This document shows positions 31,008 to 38,128 of a stretch of 42,538 nucleotides of DNA, in pieces. The position numbers and the translations under genes are program-made. Origin of the DNA: Anaerolineales bacterium UBA2317. Lineage in GTDB: Bacteria; Chloroflexota; Anaerolineae; Anaerolineales; Villigracilaceae. Location of the stretch: the NCBI GenBank assembly GCA_002345215.1, contig DDVH01000022.1, forward strand, positions 286,493-329,030, given 5' to 3'. The notes under the pieces were generated by a model. That model searched no databases. It saw only the letters and a program-made list of their open reading frames with translations, and had not been told where the DNA came from. Numbering within the stretch: position 1 is the first letter of the stretch; every line of letters starts with the position of its first letter.

Positions 31008-32546
31008 ATGAAATTATCTTTCCCTGTTCGCATTTACATCATCGCACTGATATTCAGACTTGTACCTGTTTTTTTAACATCAAATCTTGGCATTGGTTTA
31101 GATGATATGTTTCAATATGATATGCTCGCGCGAAGCATCGCATCTGGGAATGGTTTTCGTTGGTATGCCGAAGATGATTTACAAATGTTGGCGCAATATG
31201 TAGATTTTGATTTATCTACAGCCAAAAATTATGACCCTGAATATGGTTTGTATACATCTTTTCGTGCGCCGTTATACCCGACATTTTTAGCGATTGTATA
31301 TTTTATTTTTGGTCAAGAGTTTTCGAGATTTTTTTATGCACGCTTAGCACAAGCCATTTTTCTTGGGGCAACGCTTGCACCTTTAACTTATTTAGTGGCA
31401 AAACAACTTTTTCCTCTTTCTTCTTTCGATGTCAATCAAGAAAGAGGAAAGCGCCGCCCTGAGCAAGTCGAAGGGAAGAAAGAAGAAAGAGTGGCTAGGC
31501 TTTCCGCATGGATTGTCGCTTGCTATCCGATGTTGTTGGTGTATCCACTAGGTTTGGGGACGGAAAATCCATTTTTTATATTGCTTCTTTGTTCATCCTT
31601 TTTTCTTCTAAAATCTATTAACCAACCTTCTATTTTCCACTTTATTCTCACAGGATTTTTTCTTGGGCTAACTGCATTGACTCGCTCAGTGATCCTTCCT
31701 TTTGCTGGATTGGCGATTCTATATGTCGTTGCGAGGAGCGTGCTTTCCGCGACGAAGCAATCCCATAATTTAATTTCGAGATTACTGCAATATGCTCGCA
31801 ATCACGGAATTGTGATGTTAATTGCTTTTGTGCTTGTCATCACGCCTTGGATTATCCGTAATTCTCTTTTACATGGAAAATTAACAGGCATCGAAACCTC
31901 TATGGGGTACAACTTATATCTTGGTTATCATCCGCTTGGAAACGGCTCTTTTGTGTTTGGTCCATCCTTAGATTTGTTAACCATCATGGATGATTCGGAA
32001 CGCGATAAAATCGGCACACAAAAAGCAATTGAGTTGATTAAACATCAGCCTGAGAGGTTTATTCCACTGGCATTAAATCGGCTTGGATTTTTCTTTGGTT
32101 TGGAAAAACGAGTGCTAATGTATTTTTATTCCAACAATTTGCTTGGTTATATTCCGCAACCGATTTTGATTACGATTGCTTTTATTTTATTATTCCCATT
32201 TGTGATGATAAGTATTTTTTCTGTTTTCGGGATTTTATCTTTGAAAAAAAATCCACAAACTATTTTGCTCTTATTACTCATTACTTGTTACTTGCTCCCT
32301 CATATTTTCATCCTTTCAGAAGATAGATTCCATTTGGCTTTAATCCCTTATTTTGCAATCTTAGCATCTTATGGGTACTCATTAATTTCTGCAAAAGAAT
32401 TGAATTTCAAAAAATGGCAGACTGTTGTATCAATTGTTTTGATTTGTTTGTTATTACTCAACTGGGGATTAGAATTAAATCGTGATGCCGAAAAGATTGC
32501 GATTTTATTTAGTCCCACAGGGAATACAGCAGGTTTTCCATATTAA
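31008..32546 (+). CDS. GT-C/GT39-type membrane glycosyltransferase-like protein
   Basis: The 512-residue polytopic protein resembles the ArnT/PMT-like GT-C superfamily: the first extracytoplasmic loop has GIGLDDMFQYDMLARSIASGNGF with the acidic DD pair, then YTSFRAPLYPTFLAIVY, RLAQAIFLGA and ALTRSVILPFAGLAIL, with about eleven membrane helices. Two stretches come from repeat DNA: residues about 136-161 (NQERGKRRPEQVEGKKEER region), containing the R3 hairpin core, and residues about 239-266 (ARSVLSATKQSHNLISRLLQ), an R2 copy. Both fall in predicted inter-helix loops. The ATG at 31008 is chosen over 30990 because TATAAT occupies the gap. Confidence 0.82.
   Translation: MKLSFPVRIYIIALIFRLVPVFLTSNLGIGLDDMFQYDMLARSIASGNGFRWYAEDDLQMLAQYVDFDLSTAKNYDPEYGLYTSFRAPLYPTFLAIVYFIFGQEFSRFFYARLAQAIFLGATLAPLTYLVAKQLFPLSSFDVNQERGKRRPEQVEGKKEERVARLSAWIVACYPMLLVYPLGLGTENPFFILLLCSSFFLLKSINQPSIFHFILTGFFLGLTALTRSVILPFAGLAILYVVARSVLSATKQSHNLISRLLQYARNHGIVMLIAFVLVITPWIIRNSLLHGKLTGIETSMGYNLYLGYHPLGNGSFVFGPSLDLLTIMDDSERDKIGTQKAIELIKHQPERFIPLALNRLGFFFGLEKRVLMYFYSNNLLGYIPQPILITIAFILLFPFVMISIFSVFGILSLKKNPQTILLLLLITCYLLPHIFILSEDRFHLALIPYFAILASYGYSLISAKELNFKKWQTVVSIVLICLLLLNWGLELNRDAEKIAILFSPTGNTAGFPY
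31413..31490. repeat. Repeat-derived segment inside the GT-C gene (R3 hairpin core)
   Basis: CCCTGAGCAAGTCGAAGGG (31457-31475) matches the 19-nt R3 arm CCCTGAGCGTAGCGAAGGG of 11918. A further inverted repeat, CCTCTTTCTT (31413-31422) and AAGAAAGAGG (31438-31447), stands beside it. The reading frame is kept. Confidence 0.7.
31723..31805. repeat. R2 element captured in frame inside the GT-C gene
   Basis: ATGTCGTTGCGAGGAGCG at the left, GCGACGAAGCAATCCCATAA in the middle and CTCGCAATCAC at the right match R2. The third hairpin is missing and the second is eroded. It encodes a polar, basic loop between membrane helices. Confidence 0.75.
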
Positions 32547-32555
32547 GGATAGAAG

Positions 32556-33170
32556 ATGAAATATTTAACTGGAGAAAAACTAAATTTTGACTGGAAAATT
32601 GTTACCGTAACAATCGTTTCCACTTTGTTATTGATGGTGGATTATTATCACCGTTTTTTTGAAGAAAAATATTGGGATAGAGTAATTTTGTATTTGATAA
32701 TCCCATTGATTATCATCTTGATATTCTTTCGTGAAAACCCAAAAGAGTACGGTTTTTCGTTCGGGGATTGGAAATTAGGATTAACATACACAATTTTAGG
32801 TTGTCTGCTCATGGCTCCGGTGATTTATTTTCTCGGCAGTGGGGATGAATCTATGCAGAAATATTACGAGCGATTTTTAGATGGATTGCCGTGGACAACT
32901 TTCTTGGACTTAATCGGTTGGGAGTTTATCTTCCGCGGTTGGATTTTGTTCGCTTATGCTCGAAAGTTTGGTCACGAAGCATTATGGCTACAAGCCGTTC
33001 CGTTTGCAATTGCACATATTTCCAAGCCTGAAATTGAGACATTATCCACAATTTTTGGCGGATTTGCTTTTGGTTGGGTGGCATGGAGAACGAAATCGTT
33101 TGTGTATCCGTTTTTGATTCATTGGTTCATTGGCACGTTTATTATTTTAGTTGCCGCGGGTGTAGTGTAG
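32556..33170 (+). CDS. CPBP family intramembrane metalloprotease-like protein
   Basis: The 204-residue protein has about six membrane helices and CPBP/Abi motifs: WEFIFRG (122-128; Glu123, Arg127), FAIAHIS with His154, and FLIHWF with His189. The usual EExxxR has Trp in place of the first Glu, so catalytic competence is uncertain. Family members are Rce1-like proteases or membrane proteins of unknown role. AAGGA lies before the ATG, 9 bp after the GT-C gene, and the next gene follows immediately, so the three are probably cotranscribed. Confidence 0.82.
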   Translation: MKYLTGEKLNFDWKIVTVTIVSTLLLMVDYYHRFFEEKYWDRVILYLIIPLIIILIFFRENPKEYGFSFGDWKLGLTYTILGCLLMAPVIYFLGSGDESMQKYYERFLDGLPWTTFLDLIGWEFIFRGWILFAYARKFGHEALWLQAVPFAIAHISKPEIETLSTIFGGFAFGWVAWRTKSFVYPFLIHWFIGTFIILVAAGVV

Positions 33171-33617
33171 ATGATGTCAAAGTTTGAGATTCGCGCGGCG
33201 CAAGAATCAGAATTTGCTCAAATTAAGAATCTGATTCACGAAGTTGGAATCAATCCGTCAGGGTTGGATTGGAAGCGTTTTGTGGTGGCAGTGAATGATG
33301 AAGGCAAAGTCATCTCTTGCGGGCAAATCAAGCCACACAGTGGAGACATCTTAGAAGTGGCTTCGATTGGCACATTGCCAGAATATGAAAGGCAAGGTTT
33401 GGCAAGCGCGATTATGACTGAGTTATTGAAAACGCCAACGCGACCGTTATATTTAATGTGTATGGAACATAACGGTTCGTTTTATGAAAGGTTTGGGTTT
33501 CGGAGTATTACAGAGGATGAAATGCCAAAATATTTTCGGCGTTTGAAAAAATTATTCAAAGTGGCAGATGTTATTATGCACAGTGGGGAAGATTTGTTGA
33601 TTATGAAGTTAGAGTAA
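33171..33617 (+). CDS. GNAT family N-acetyltransferase
   Basis: The 148-residue protein has GNAT acetyl-CoA-binding sequence EVASIGTLPEYERQGLASAIM (about 62-82), where RQGLAS is the pyrophosphate loop, and the late motif FYERFGFRSIT (about 106-116). The substrate is unknown. The ATG immediately follows the stop of the CPBP gene (TAGATGATG); a second ATG three bases later is an equal option. Confidence 0.85.
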   Translation: MMSKFEIRAAQESEFAQIKNLIHEVGINPSGLDWKRFVVAVNDEGKVISCGQIKPHSGDILEVASIGTLPEYERQGLASAIMTELLKTPTRPLYLMCMEHNGSFYERFGFRSITEDEMPKYFRRLKKLFKVADVIMHSGEDLLIMKLE

Positions 33618-33620
33618 AAT
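33615..33620 (+). promoter_or_regulatory. Putative -10 box, 8 nt before the ComEA-like ATG
   Basis: TAAAAT, overlapping the stop codon of the GNAT gene, lies 8 nt before the ATG at 33629. TTGTTG stands 15 nt upstream. No Shine-Dalgarno sequence is seen. Confidence 0.4.
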
Positions 33621-33628
33621 ACTTTTGT

Positions 33629-34234
33629 ATGAAAAATATTTTATATGTTTTACTTGGTGTAATGGCTGGCTTTGCTTTGGCGGGTTTGCTTTTTTTTGTA
33701 TCGCGTGCGCCTGCGGGTGAAGCCATTGTGTTACAACCTGCGCCAACAAAATCACCAATTGTTGTGCATGTGATTGGGGCTGTGCCGCGCCCGGGTTTGT
33801 ATGAATTTATAGAAGGTGCACGTGTACAAGATGCGATTGATGCGGCAGGTGGCTTATTAACATCAGCAAATGTTGATTCAATTAATCTTGCGGCATTGTT
33901 AGAAGATGGTCAGCAATTAAATATTCCGTATAAATCAGGCTCAGAACCTGTAGAAACTTTCAGTGAAGAACCGAATGGTGAAGATAGTCTTGAACTTCCA
34001 AATGATAATCAAGATGAACCTGTAGAAGAAAATACAGATACTGATTTAGTTAATATCAACACCGCTTCATTAGAAGAATTAGATTCGTTGCCGGGCATTG
34101 GTCCCACGATTGCGCAACGCATCATTGACTATCGTGAAGAAAACGGTCCCTTCAACACGATTGAAGATATTATGAATGTTTCTGGAATTGGTCCTTCAAC
34201 GTTTGAAGAGATTCAAGATTTGATTACGGTGTGA
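33629..34234 (+). CDS. ComEA-like DNA-binding protein (SLBB plus helix-hairpin-helix)
   Basis: The 201-residue protein has an N-terminal membrane anchor (4-25), an SLBB domain (about 43-102, VVHVIGAVPRPGLYEFIEGARVQDAI), an acidic linker (107-138) and a C-terminal helix-hairpin-helix pair (about 139-201, VNINTASLEELDSLPGIGPTIAQRIIDYR and NVSGIGPSTFEEI). This is the usual order of ComEA, the DNA receptor for natural transformation. No comEC follows: the next gene is on the other strand, and the two stop codons abut with no spacer. Confidence 0.9.
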   Translation: MKNILYVLLGVMAGFALAGLLFFVSRAPAGEAIVLQPAPTKSPIVVHVIGAVPRPGLYEFIEGARVQDAIDAAGGLLTSANVDSINLAALLEDGQQLNIPYKSGSEPVETFSEEPNGEDSLELPNDNQDEPVEENTDTDLVNINTASLEELDSLPGIGPTIAQRIIDYREENGPFNTIEDIMNVSGIGPSTFEEIQDLITV

Positions 34235-34867
34235 TTACTTTTTAGAACCTGTTAGCGCTGTTGTAACACCAAGCCCAATATAAACCAAACCCGCAAAATA
34301 TTTTTGTCCTTTTTGAAAGTTTGCATTTGCATTTAATCGCTCTGCCAAAGAACTTGCCACAAAAGCATAAATATTGTCTGTAATAAATGCTAAAAACACA
34401 AACAAAACACCTAACAACAAAGTTTGTATGGTGGCATTCCCTTTTTCTGGATTTACAAATTGAGGCAAAAATGCAAAAAAGAATAATGCTGTTTTTGGAT
34501 TCAAAATATTGATAACGAATCCCTGCCAAAAGATTTGACTTAAACTCTCACGCTTCACTTCTTGATTTGTGCTTGATTCTTCCTTCGTCAACAGTTTTCT
34601 AATCCCCAAATAAATCAAATACGCCGCGCCGAGATATTTGACAACATCAAATGCCAACGCAGATGATAAAAGAATCGCAGAGAGTCCCAACCCCGCCGCA
34701 ACGGCTTGGACTAGATTCGCCGCTTCAATTGCAAGCACTGATACAAACCCCGCCACTCGTCCTTGATTCGCACTTCGAGCGGTAATATACAAAACTGCTG
34801 GACCCGGCAGTAATAACAAAGCTAAAGATGCAGTGATGAAAATAATTAATTGGGATGATTCAAACAT
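34235..34867 (-). CDS. LysE family amino acid exporter
   Basis: The 210-residue membrane protein has about six helices and LysE/RhtB signatures: LLLLPGPAVLYITARSANQGRVAGF near the N-terminus, YLGAAYLIYLGIRKLL and FVINILNPKTALFFFAFLPQFVNP. It probably exports an amino acid or homoserine-like compound. AAGGAG lies 4 nt before the ATG. Its stop (TAA, 34237-34235) directly abuts the stop of the convergent comEA-like gene. Confidence 0.9.
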   Translation of the reverse strand: MFESSQLIIFITASLALLLLPGPAVLYITARSANQGRVAGFVSVLAIEAANLVQAVAAGLGLSAILLSSALAFDVVKYLGAAYLIYLGIRKLLTKEESSTNQEVKRESLSQIFWQGFVINILNPKTALFFFAFLPQFVNPEKGNATIQTLLLGVLFVFLAFITDNIYAFVASSLAERLNANANFQKGQKYFAGLVYIGLGVTTALTGSKK

Positions 34868-34882
34868 AGTACTCCTTAAGAT

Positions 34883-34968
34883 ATGTCACCCTGAGTGAAA
34901 CGAAGGGTCTCTACGATAATCTCAGAGATTCTTCGCCGCAAAGAGCAAAGGCGCGGCTCAAAATGACA
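34883..34968. repeat. R3 element, left flank of the second acyl-CoA dehydrogenase gene
   Basis: It runs ATGTCACCCTGAGTGAAACG to GCGCGGCTCAAAATGACA. Compared with the reverse complement of 36145-36231 it is nearly identical, so the gene between lies within an inverted repeat. Confidence 0.85.
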
Positions 34969-34973
34969 GGATG

Positions 34974-36125
34974 CTATTCCCTCGCCAACACATGCCTCGA
35001 AATGACTAGTCTTTGAATCTCACTTGTGCCTTCGCCGATTGTCATCAAACGCGCATCACGATACATTCTTTCCACGCCATATTCGCGGCTATAACCATAT
35101 CCGCCATGAATTTGAATAGCTTCATAACAAACTCTTTCAGCCATTTCGGTTGCAAATAATTTTGCAATGGCGGCTTCTTTATTATATGGGCGACCTAAAT
35201 CTTTCAGCCACGCCGCTTTATAAAGGTATGTGCGTGCCAATTCAATTTCTGTTTCCATGTTGGCTAACTTAAATTGAATCGCTTGAAAATCTGAAATAGC
35301 TTGACCAAATGCTTTTCGTTCTCGCGCATAATTTGTGGCAATTTCCATTGCCGCACGCGCAAGTCCAATTGAAATTGCGCCAATAGAAATTCTGCCAGCA
35401 TCTAGCGTGGATAATGTTTGTTGTAAGCCTTTGCCTACATCACCAACTAAATTATCTAATGGCACGTGCACATTATCAAATGTGACTCCATGAGCGGGTG
35501 AGCCACGTAAACCCATTTTCTTTTCAGCGGGACCAATCTTTACGCCTTTTGAATCGGTTGGGATTAAAACCATGCTTAATGATTTTGAATTTTTATTTGC
35601 ATCGGTTCTTACAAGCGCAATAATATATTCCGCAATGCCAGCATTTGTACACCACATCTTTGCGCCATTGATGACCCATTCATTCCCAACTTTTTCTGCT
35701 TTCGTAATCACGCCACCTTGAATGTCAGAGCCTGCACCGGGTTCAGTCAGTGCCAATGCGCCCAGTTTATTTTTTCCAGACGAAACAAGCGGAAGCCATT
35801 TTTGCTTCAAGCCAGAATTTCCGTATAAGGCGATTGGAGCAGTTCCAAGTCCATTATGAGCCGTAAATGCCAACGCGGTTGAGCCACATCCCCAGCCCAA
35901 TTCTTCAAACGCAATCGCATTTGAAATCATATCCACATTCGAGCCACCAAATTCTTCGGGAATGCTCATGCCTAACAAACCAATTGGTCCGCCTTTGCGG
36001 GCGGCATCCCAATTGAATTCTTCTTTTTCATCCACTTCACGTGCTTTGGGTCGTAATTCTTTTTCTGCAAAATCATGCACAATTTTTTGCCACGCTTTTT
36101 GTTCTGGGCTTAACTCAAAATCCAT
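34974..36125 (-). CDS. Acyl-CoA dehydrogenase
   Basis: The 383-residue flavoprotein has ALALTEPGAGSDIQGGV, WCTNAGIAEYIIALV, MGLRGSPAHGVTFDNVHVP, RKAFGQAISDFQAIQFKLANM and QIHGGYGYSREYGVERMYRDARLMTIGEGTSEIQ, with Glu365 as catalytic base. It is clearly different from the enzyme at 24731 (GEGTSE in place of YEGTSE, and a separate N-terminus), so they likely differ in chain or branch preference. AGGAG lies 6 nt before the ATG. It is a single gene enclosed by inverted R3 copies. Confidence 0.93.
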   Translation of the reverse strand: MDFELSPEQKAWQKIVHDFAEKELRPKAREVDEKEEFNWDAARKGGPIGLLGMSIPEEFGGSNVDMISNAIAFEELGWGCGSTALAFTAHNGLGTAPIALYGNSGLKQKWLPLVSSGKNKLGALALTEPGAGSDIQGGVITKAEKVGNEWVINGAKMWCTNAGIAEYIIALVRTDANKNSKSLSMVLIPTDSKGVKIGPAEKKMGLRGSPAHGVTFDNVHVPLDNLVGDVGKGLQQTLSTLDAGRISIGAISIGLARAAMEIATNYARERKAFGQAISDFQAIQFKLANMETEIELARTYLYKAAWLKDLGRPYNKEAAIAKLFATEMAERVCYEAIQIHGGYGYSREYGVERMYRDARLMTIGEGTSEIQRLVISRHVLARE

Positions 36126-36144
36126 TTTTACTCCTGAAATTTTT

Positions 36145-36231
36145 ATGTCATTCTGAGCCGCGTTCTTGTATTTTGCGGCGAAGAATCTCTACGATAATCT
36201 AAGAGACCCTTCGTTTCACTCAGGGTGACAT
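36145..36231. repeat. R3 element, right flank of the second acyl-CoA dehydrogenase gene
   Basis: It runs ATGTCATTCTGAGCCGCG to CACTCAGGGTGACAT, the opposite orientation to the copy at 34883. All three side hairpins (GCCGC/GCGGC, AGATTATCG region, CCCT/AGGG) are visible. Confidence 0.85.
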
Positions 36232-36244
36232 GGTTTGTTATTGT

Positions 36245-36475
36245 TTATGCTTTTGTAAAAAGCATAAACAATTTCATTGCTTCTTTCATTTTTTCTTTCG
36301 GAACAAACACTTGTACGCGACCTAATATTTCATTTGTGACTGGAAACGCATTTTGACCTACCGACTCTTGAAATAACTCGACATCAATCCCATTCGCTTC
36401 AAGATAACTTTCCAGCAGTTCGGCTTCGAGGCGACTGTTTAATTCGGTCAACATTTCGTACTTCATGTCATTCAT
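36245..36475 (-). CDS. DUF2007-type putative signal-transducing protein
   Basis: The 76-residue protein (MNDMKYEMLTELNSRLEAEL..., ending RVQVFVPKEKMKEAMKLFMLF) fits DUF2007, a small ferredoxin-like domain whose usual pattern is LESAGI-like helix then VQVLVP. Its role is unknown. The ATG at 36475 has no ribosome site; a minus-strand TATAAT ends 7 nt upstream, so it is probably leaderless. That -10 box overlaps the one used by the divergent cyclophilin gene. Confidence 0.75.
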   Translation of the reverse strand: MNDMKYEMLTELNSRLEAELLESYLEANGIDVELFQESVGQNAFPVTNEILGRVQVFVPKEKMKEAMKLFMLFTKA

Positions 36476-36482
36476 GTGTCAC

Positions 36483-36490
36483 ATTATAAT
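36483..36490. promoter_or_regulatory. Palindromic -10 box shared by two divergent genes
   Basis: ATTATAAT is its own reverse complement, giving TATAAT on the plus strand (36485-36490) and on the minus strand (36488-36483). The minus gene starts 7 nt away, with no leader; the plus gene starts 30 nt away, after AAGGAGAG. Confidence 0.6.
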
Positions 36491-36520
36491 GGATGCAAAT
36501 ACCTCAAGGAGAGATTGTAT

Positions 36521-37186
36521 ATGGCAAAAAAGAAGTTAGTAAAACCAGCAAGTCAAACAGAAAAAAAGAGAAACCCTGCCGAGCAGACCATTCAGTATGT
36601 AGCAGGGGCAATTGTTTTGCTCGTGATTGGATTTTTTGCATGGAGATTGATTCCATCAAATTCTAATTCTGGCGAACCCAAGCAATATGATGCTCCGCCT
36701 GCTATTTCAATTGACATTACCAAAACCTATACTGCAACTTTTGAAATGGAAAACGGTGGCGAATTTAAGATCCAACTCTTCGCAGATAAAGCACCAATCA
36801 CTGTAAATAATTTCGTCTTTTTAGCCCGAGAAGGTTTTTATGATGGTACAACGTTCCACCGCGTGTTAGACGGATTCATGGCACAAGGCGGTGACCCAAC
36901 AGGCACTGGCTCTGGTGGACCAGGTTATTCATTTGAAGATGAATTTAGTGACTTGACATTTGATAGAGAAGGTTTACTCGCTATGGCAAACTCGGGACCG
37001 AATACAAATGGTTCGCAATTCTTTATCACTTATGCGCCAACTCCGCATTTGAATAATTTACACACTATCTTCGGACAAGTCATTGAAGGTATGGATGTGG
37101 TCAATGCTTTAACTCGTCGTGACCCCAATACCGCCCCTGATTTTGAAGGCGATGCAATTGCAACCATTATGATAACGGAAGAATAA
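36521..37186 (+). CDS. Cyclophilin-type peptidyl-prolyl isomerase, membrane-anchored
   Basis: The 221-residue protein has a Lys-rich cytoplasmic N-terminus, one membrane anchor (about 26-44), a short linker and an extracytoplasmic cyclophilin domain. Catalytic-site motifs are FHRVLDGFMAQGGDPTGTG (Arg, Phe and Gln of the active site), LAMANSGPNTNGSQFFITY and LNNLHTIFGQV. It should speed proline isomerisation in secreted proteins. The ATG at 36521 has AAGGAGAG about 7 nt upstream. The frame stays open upstream, but the shared promoter lies there. Confidence 0.92.
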   Translation: MAKKKLVKPASQTEKKRNPAEQTIQYVAGAIVLLVIGFFAWRLIPSNSNSGEPKQYDAPPAISIDITKTYTATFEMENGGEFKIQLFADKAPITVNNFVFLAREGFYDGTTFHRVLDGFMAQGGDPTGTGSGGPGYSFEDEFSDLTFDREGLLAMANSGPNTNGSQFFITYAPTPHLNNLHTIFGQVIEGMDVVNALTRRDPNTAPDFEGDAIATIMITEE

Positions 37187-37191
37187 TTTTT

Positions 37192-37219
37192 GTAGGGGCG
37201 GCTCGCGAGTCGCCCCTAC
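37192..37219. repeat. R1 palindrome, 28 nt, between convergent genes
   Basis: GTAGGGGCGGCTCG and CGAGTCGCCCCTAC pair throughout except one G:T position. It lies 5 bp after the cyclophilin stop and 4 bp before the stop of the convergent membrane-protein gene. Confidence 0.85.
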
Positions 37220-37223
37220 ATGT

Positions 37224-37565
37224 TTATAAAATCAAAATTGTTCCAAACACAATTTCAAATACTACACTTTGCCAATTGGATGTATTGCTGGACTTATCTA
37301 CAAAAATTGAAATAATTCTGGCAATGCCAACCAATAAATATCCATACCCAAGCATTTGATACGCAATTAAATTATTGACAATAATGGGGAATAATCCAAG
37401 CACGATAAAGAAAATTCCAAACACAACTCGAATTTCAGTCACACCTCTTGCACCTTCTGGTGCAAGCCCAGTAAAACCAACAGTTGATTTTGGTTTGAAT
37501 GTTGCATACACACCAACAAGTGCAGTCAAAACACAACCAATTATTTTCAAAATTTCTAAAATCAT
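37224..37565 (-). CDS. Small membrane protein, DUF4345-like
   Basis: The 113-residue protein has about four hydrophobic segments (4-20, 46-65, 70-88, 98-113) and sequence GFTGLAPEGARGVTEIRVVFG then YQMLGYGYLLVGIARIISIFVD, resembling DUF4345 proteins. Function is unknown. AGGAG lies 5 nt before the ATG. It is 8 bp downstream of rsmD and is the last gene of the minus-strand cluster. Confidence 0.7.
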   Translation of the reverse strand: MILEILKIIGCVLTALVGVYATFKPKSTVGFTGLAPEGARGVTEIRVVFGIFFIVLGLFPIIVNNLIAYQMLGYGYLLVGIARIISIFVDKSSNTSNWQSVVFEIVFGTILIL

Positions 37566-37573
37566 GTAGGCTC

Positions 37574-38128
37574 CTATTTTCTATCGTAAAAAATTAACAA
37601 CGTGCTCCCATATTTTCGTTGTTCGGCTTCAACTAAATTTTGTAAAGGCACTTCTTGATATTCTGTTGGGTCAATTTGCACAATTGCAGAGCCATCTTCT
37701 GTTAGCCAATTAATATTTTCATCAACTAACTGTAAAGCTTTTAACCACATCTCTTCATATTGTGGGGGAGCAATATAAATATATTCAAAATTTTTATCAA
37801 CATGCCCTGCTAACAAATTAAACGCATCACCGCGTTTGATTTCACTTTGCGAATCAAATTTACAATGCGAAACATTTTCTTTGATTGTTTCAATCGGTAA
37901 ACGATTCAAATCCGTAAAGCGCACAAACTTTGCGCCTCGGCTCAATGCTTCGATGCCAATTGCGCCAGTGCCTGCAAACAAATCCCACCAATTGGAATCA
38001 ATCACATCACCAGCCAAAATATTAAACAATGCTTCTTTCACTCGATCCATCACAGGTCGCGTGGTATCACCTGGCACCGATTTTAATTTTCTACCTTTGG
38101 CAGAACCCGCAATCACTCGCAAACTCAT
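37574..38128 (-). CDS. rsmD: 16S rRNA (guanine(966)-N(2))-methyltransferase RsmD
   Basis: The 184-residue protein methylates G966 of 16S rRNA. It starts MSLRVIAGSAKGRKLKSVPG, has TRPVMDRVKEALFNIL, SAM motif DLFAGTGAIGIEALSRGA (49-66) and YIAPPQYEEMW. The catalytic motif usually written DPPF/Y reads APPQY (120-124), a variation also consistent with the family's looser members. It overlaps the upstream URO-D gene by 4 bp (ATGA type), so it is translationally coupled. Confidence 0.92.
   Translation of the reverse strand: MSLRVIAGSAKGRKLKSVPGDTTRPVMDRVKEALFNILAGDVIDSNWWDLFAGTGAIGIEALSRGAKFVRFTDLNRLPIETIKENVSHCKFDSQSEIKRGDAFNLLAGHVDKNFEYIYIAPPQYEEMWLKALQLVDENINWLTEDGSAIVQIDPTEYQEVPLQNLVEAEQRKYGSTLLIFYDRK

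Noticed and set aside
8447..36231. Repeated palindromes as a CRISPR array
   Set aside because: Copies are kilobases apart, in both orientations, with no regular spacers and no cas genes.
37574..38128. Inactive RsmD because the DPPF/Y motif reads APPQY
   Set aside because: All other RsmD motifs are intact and the gene is complete, so loss of function cannot be claimed from this one change.
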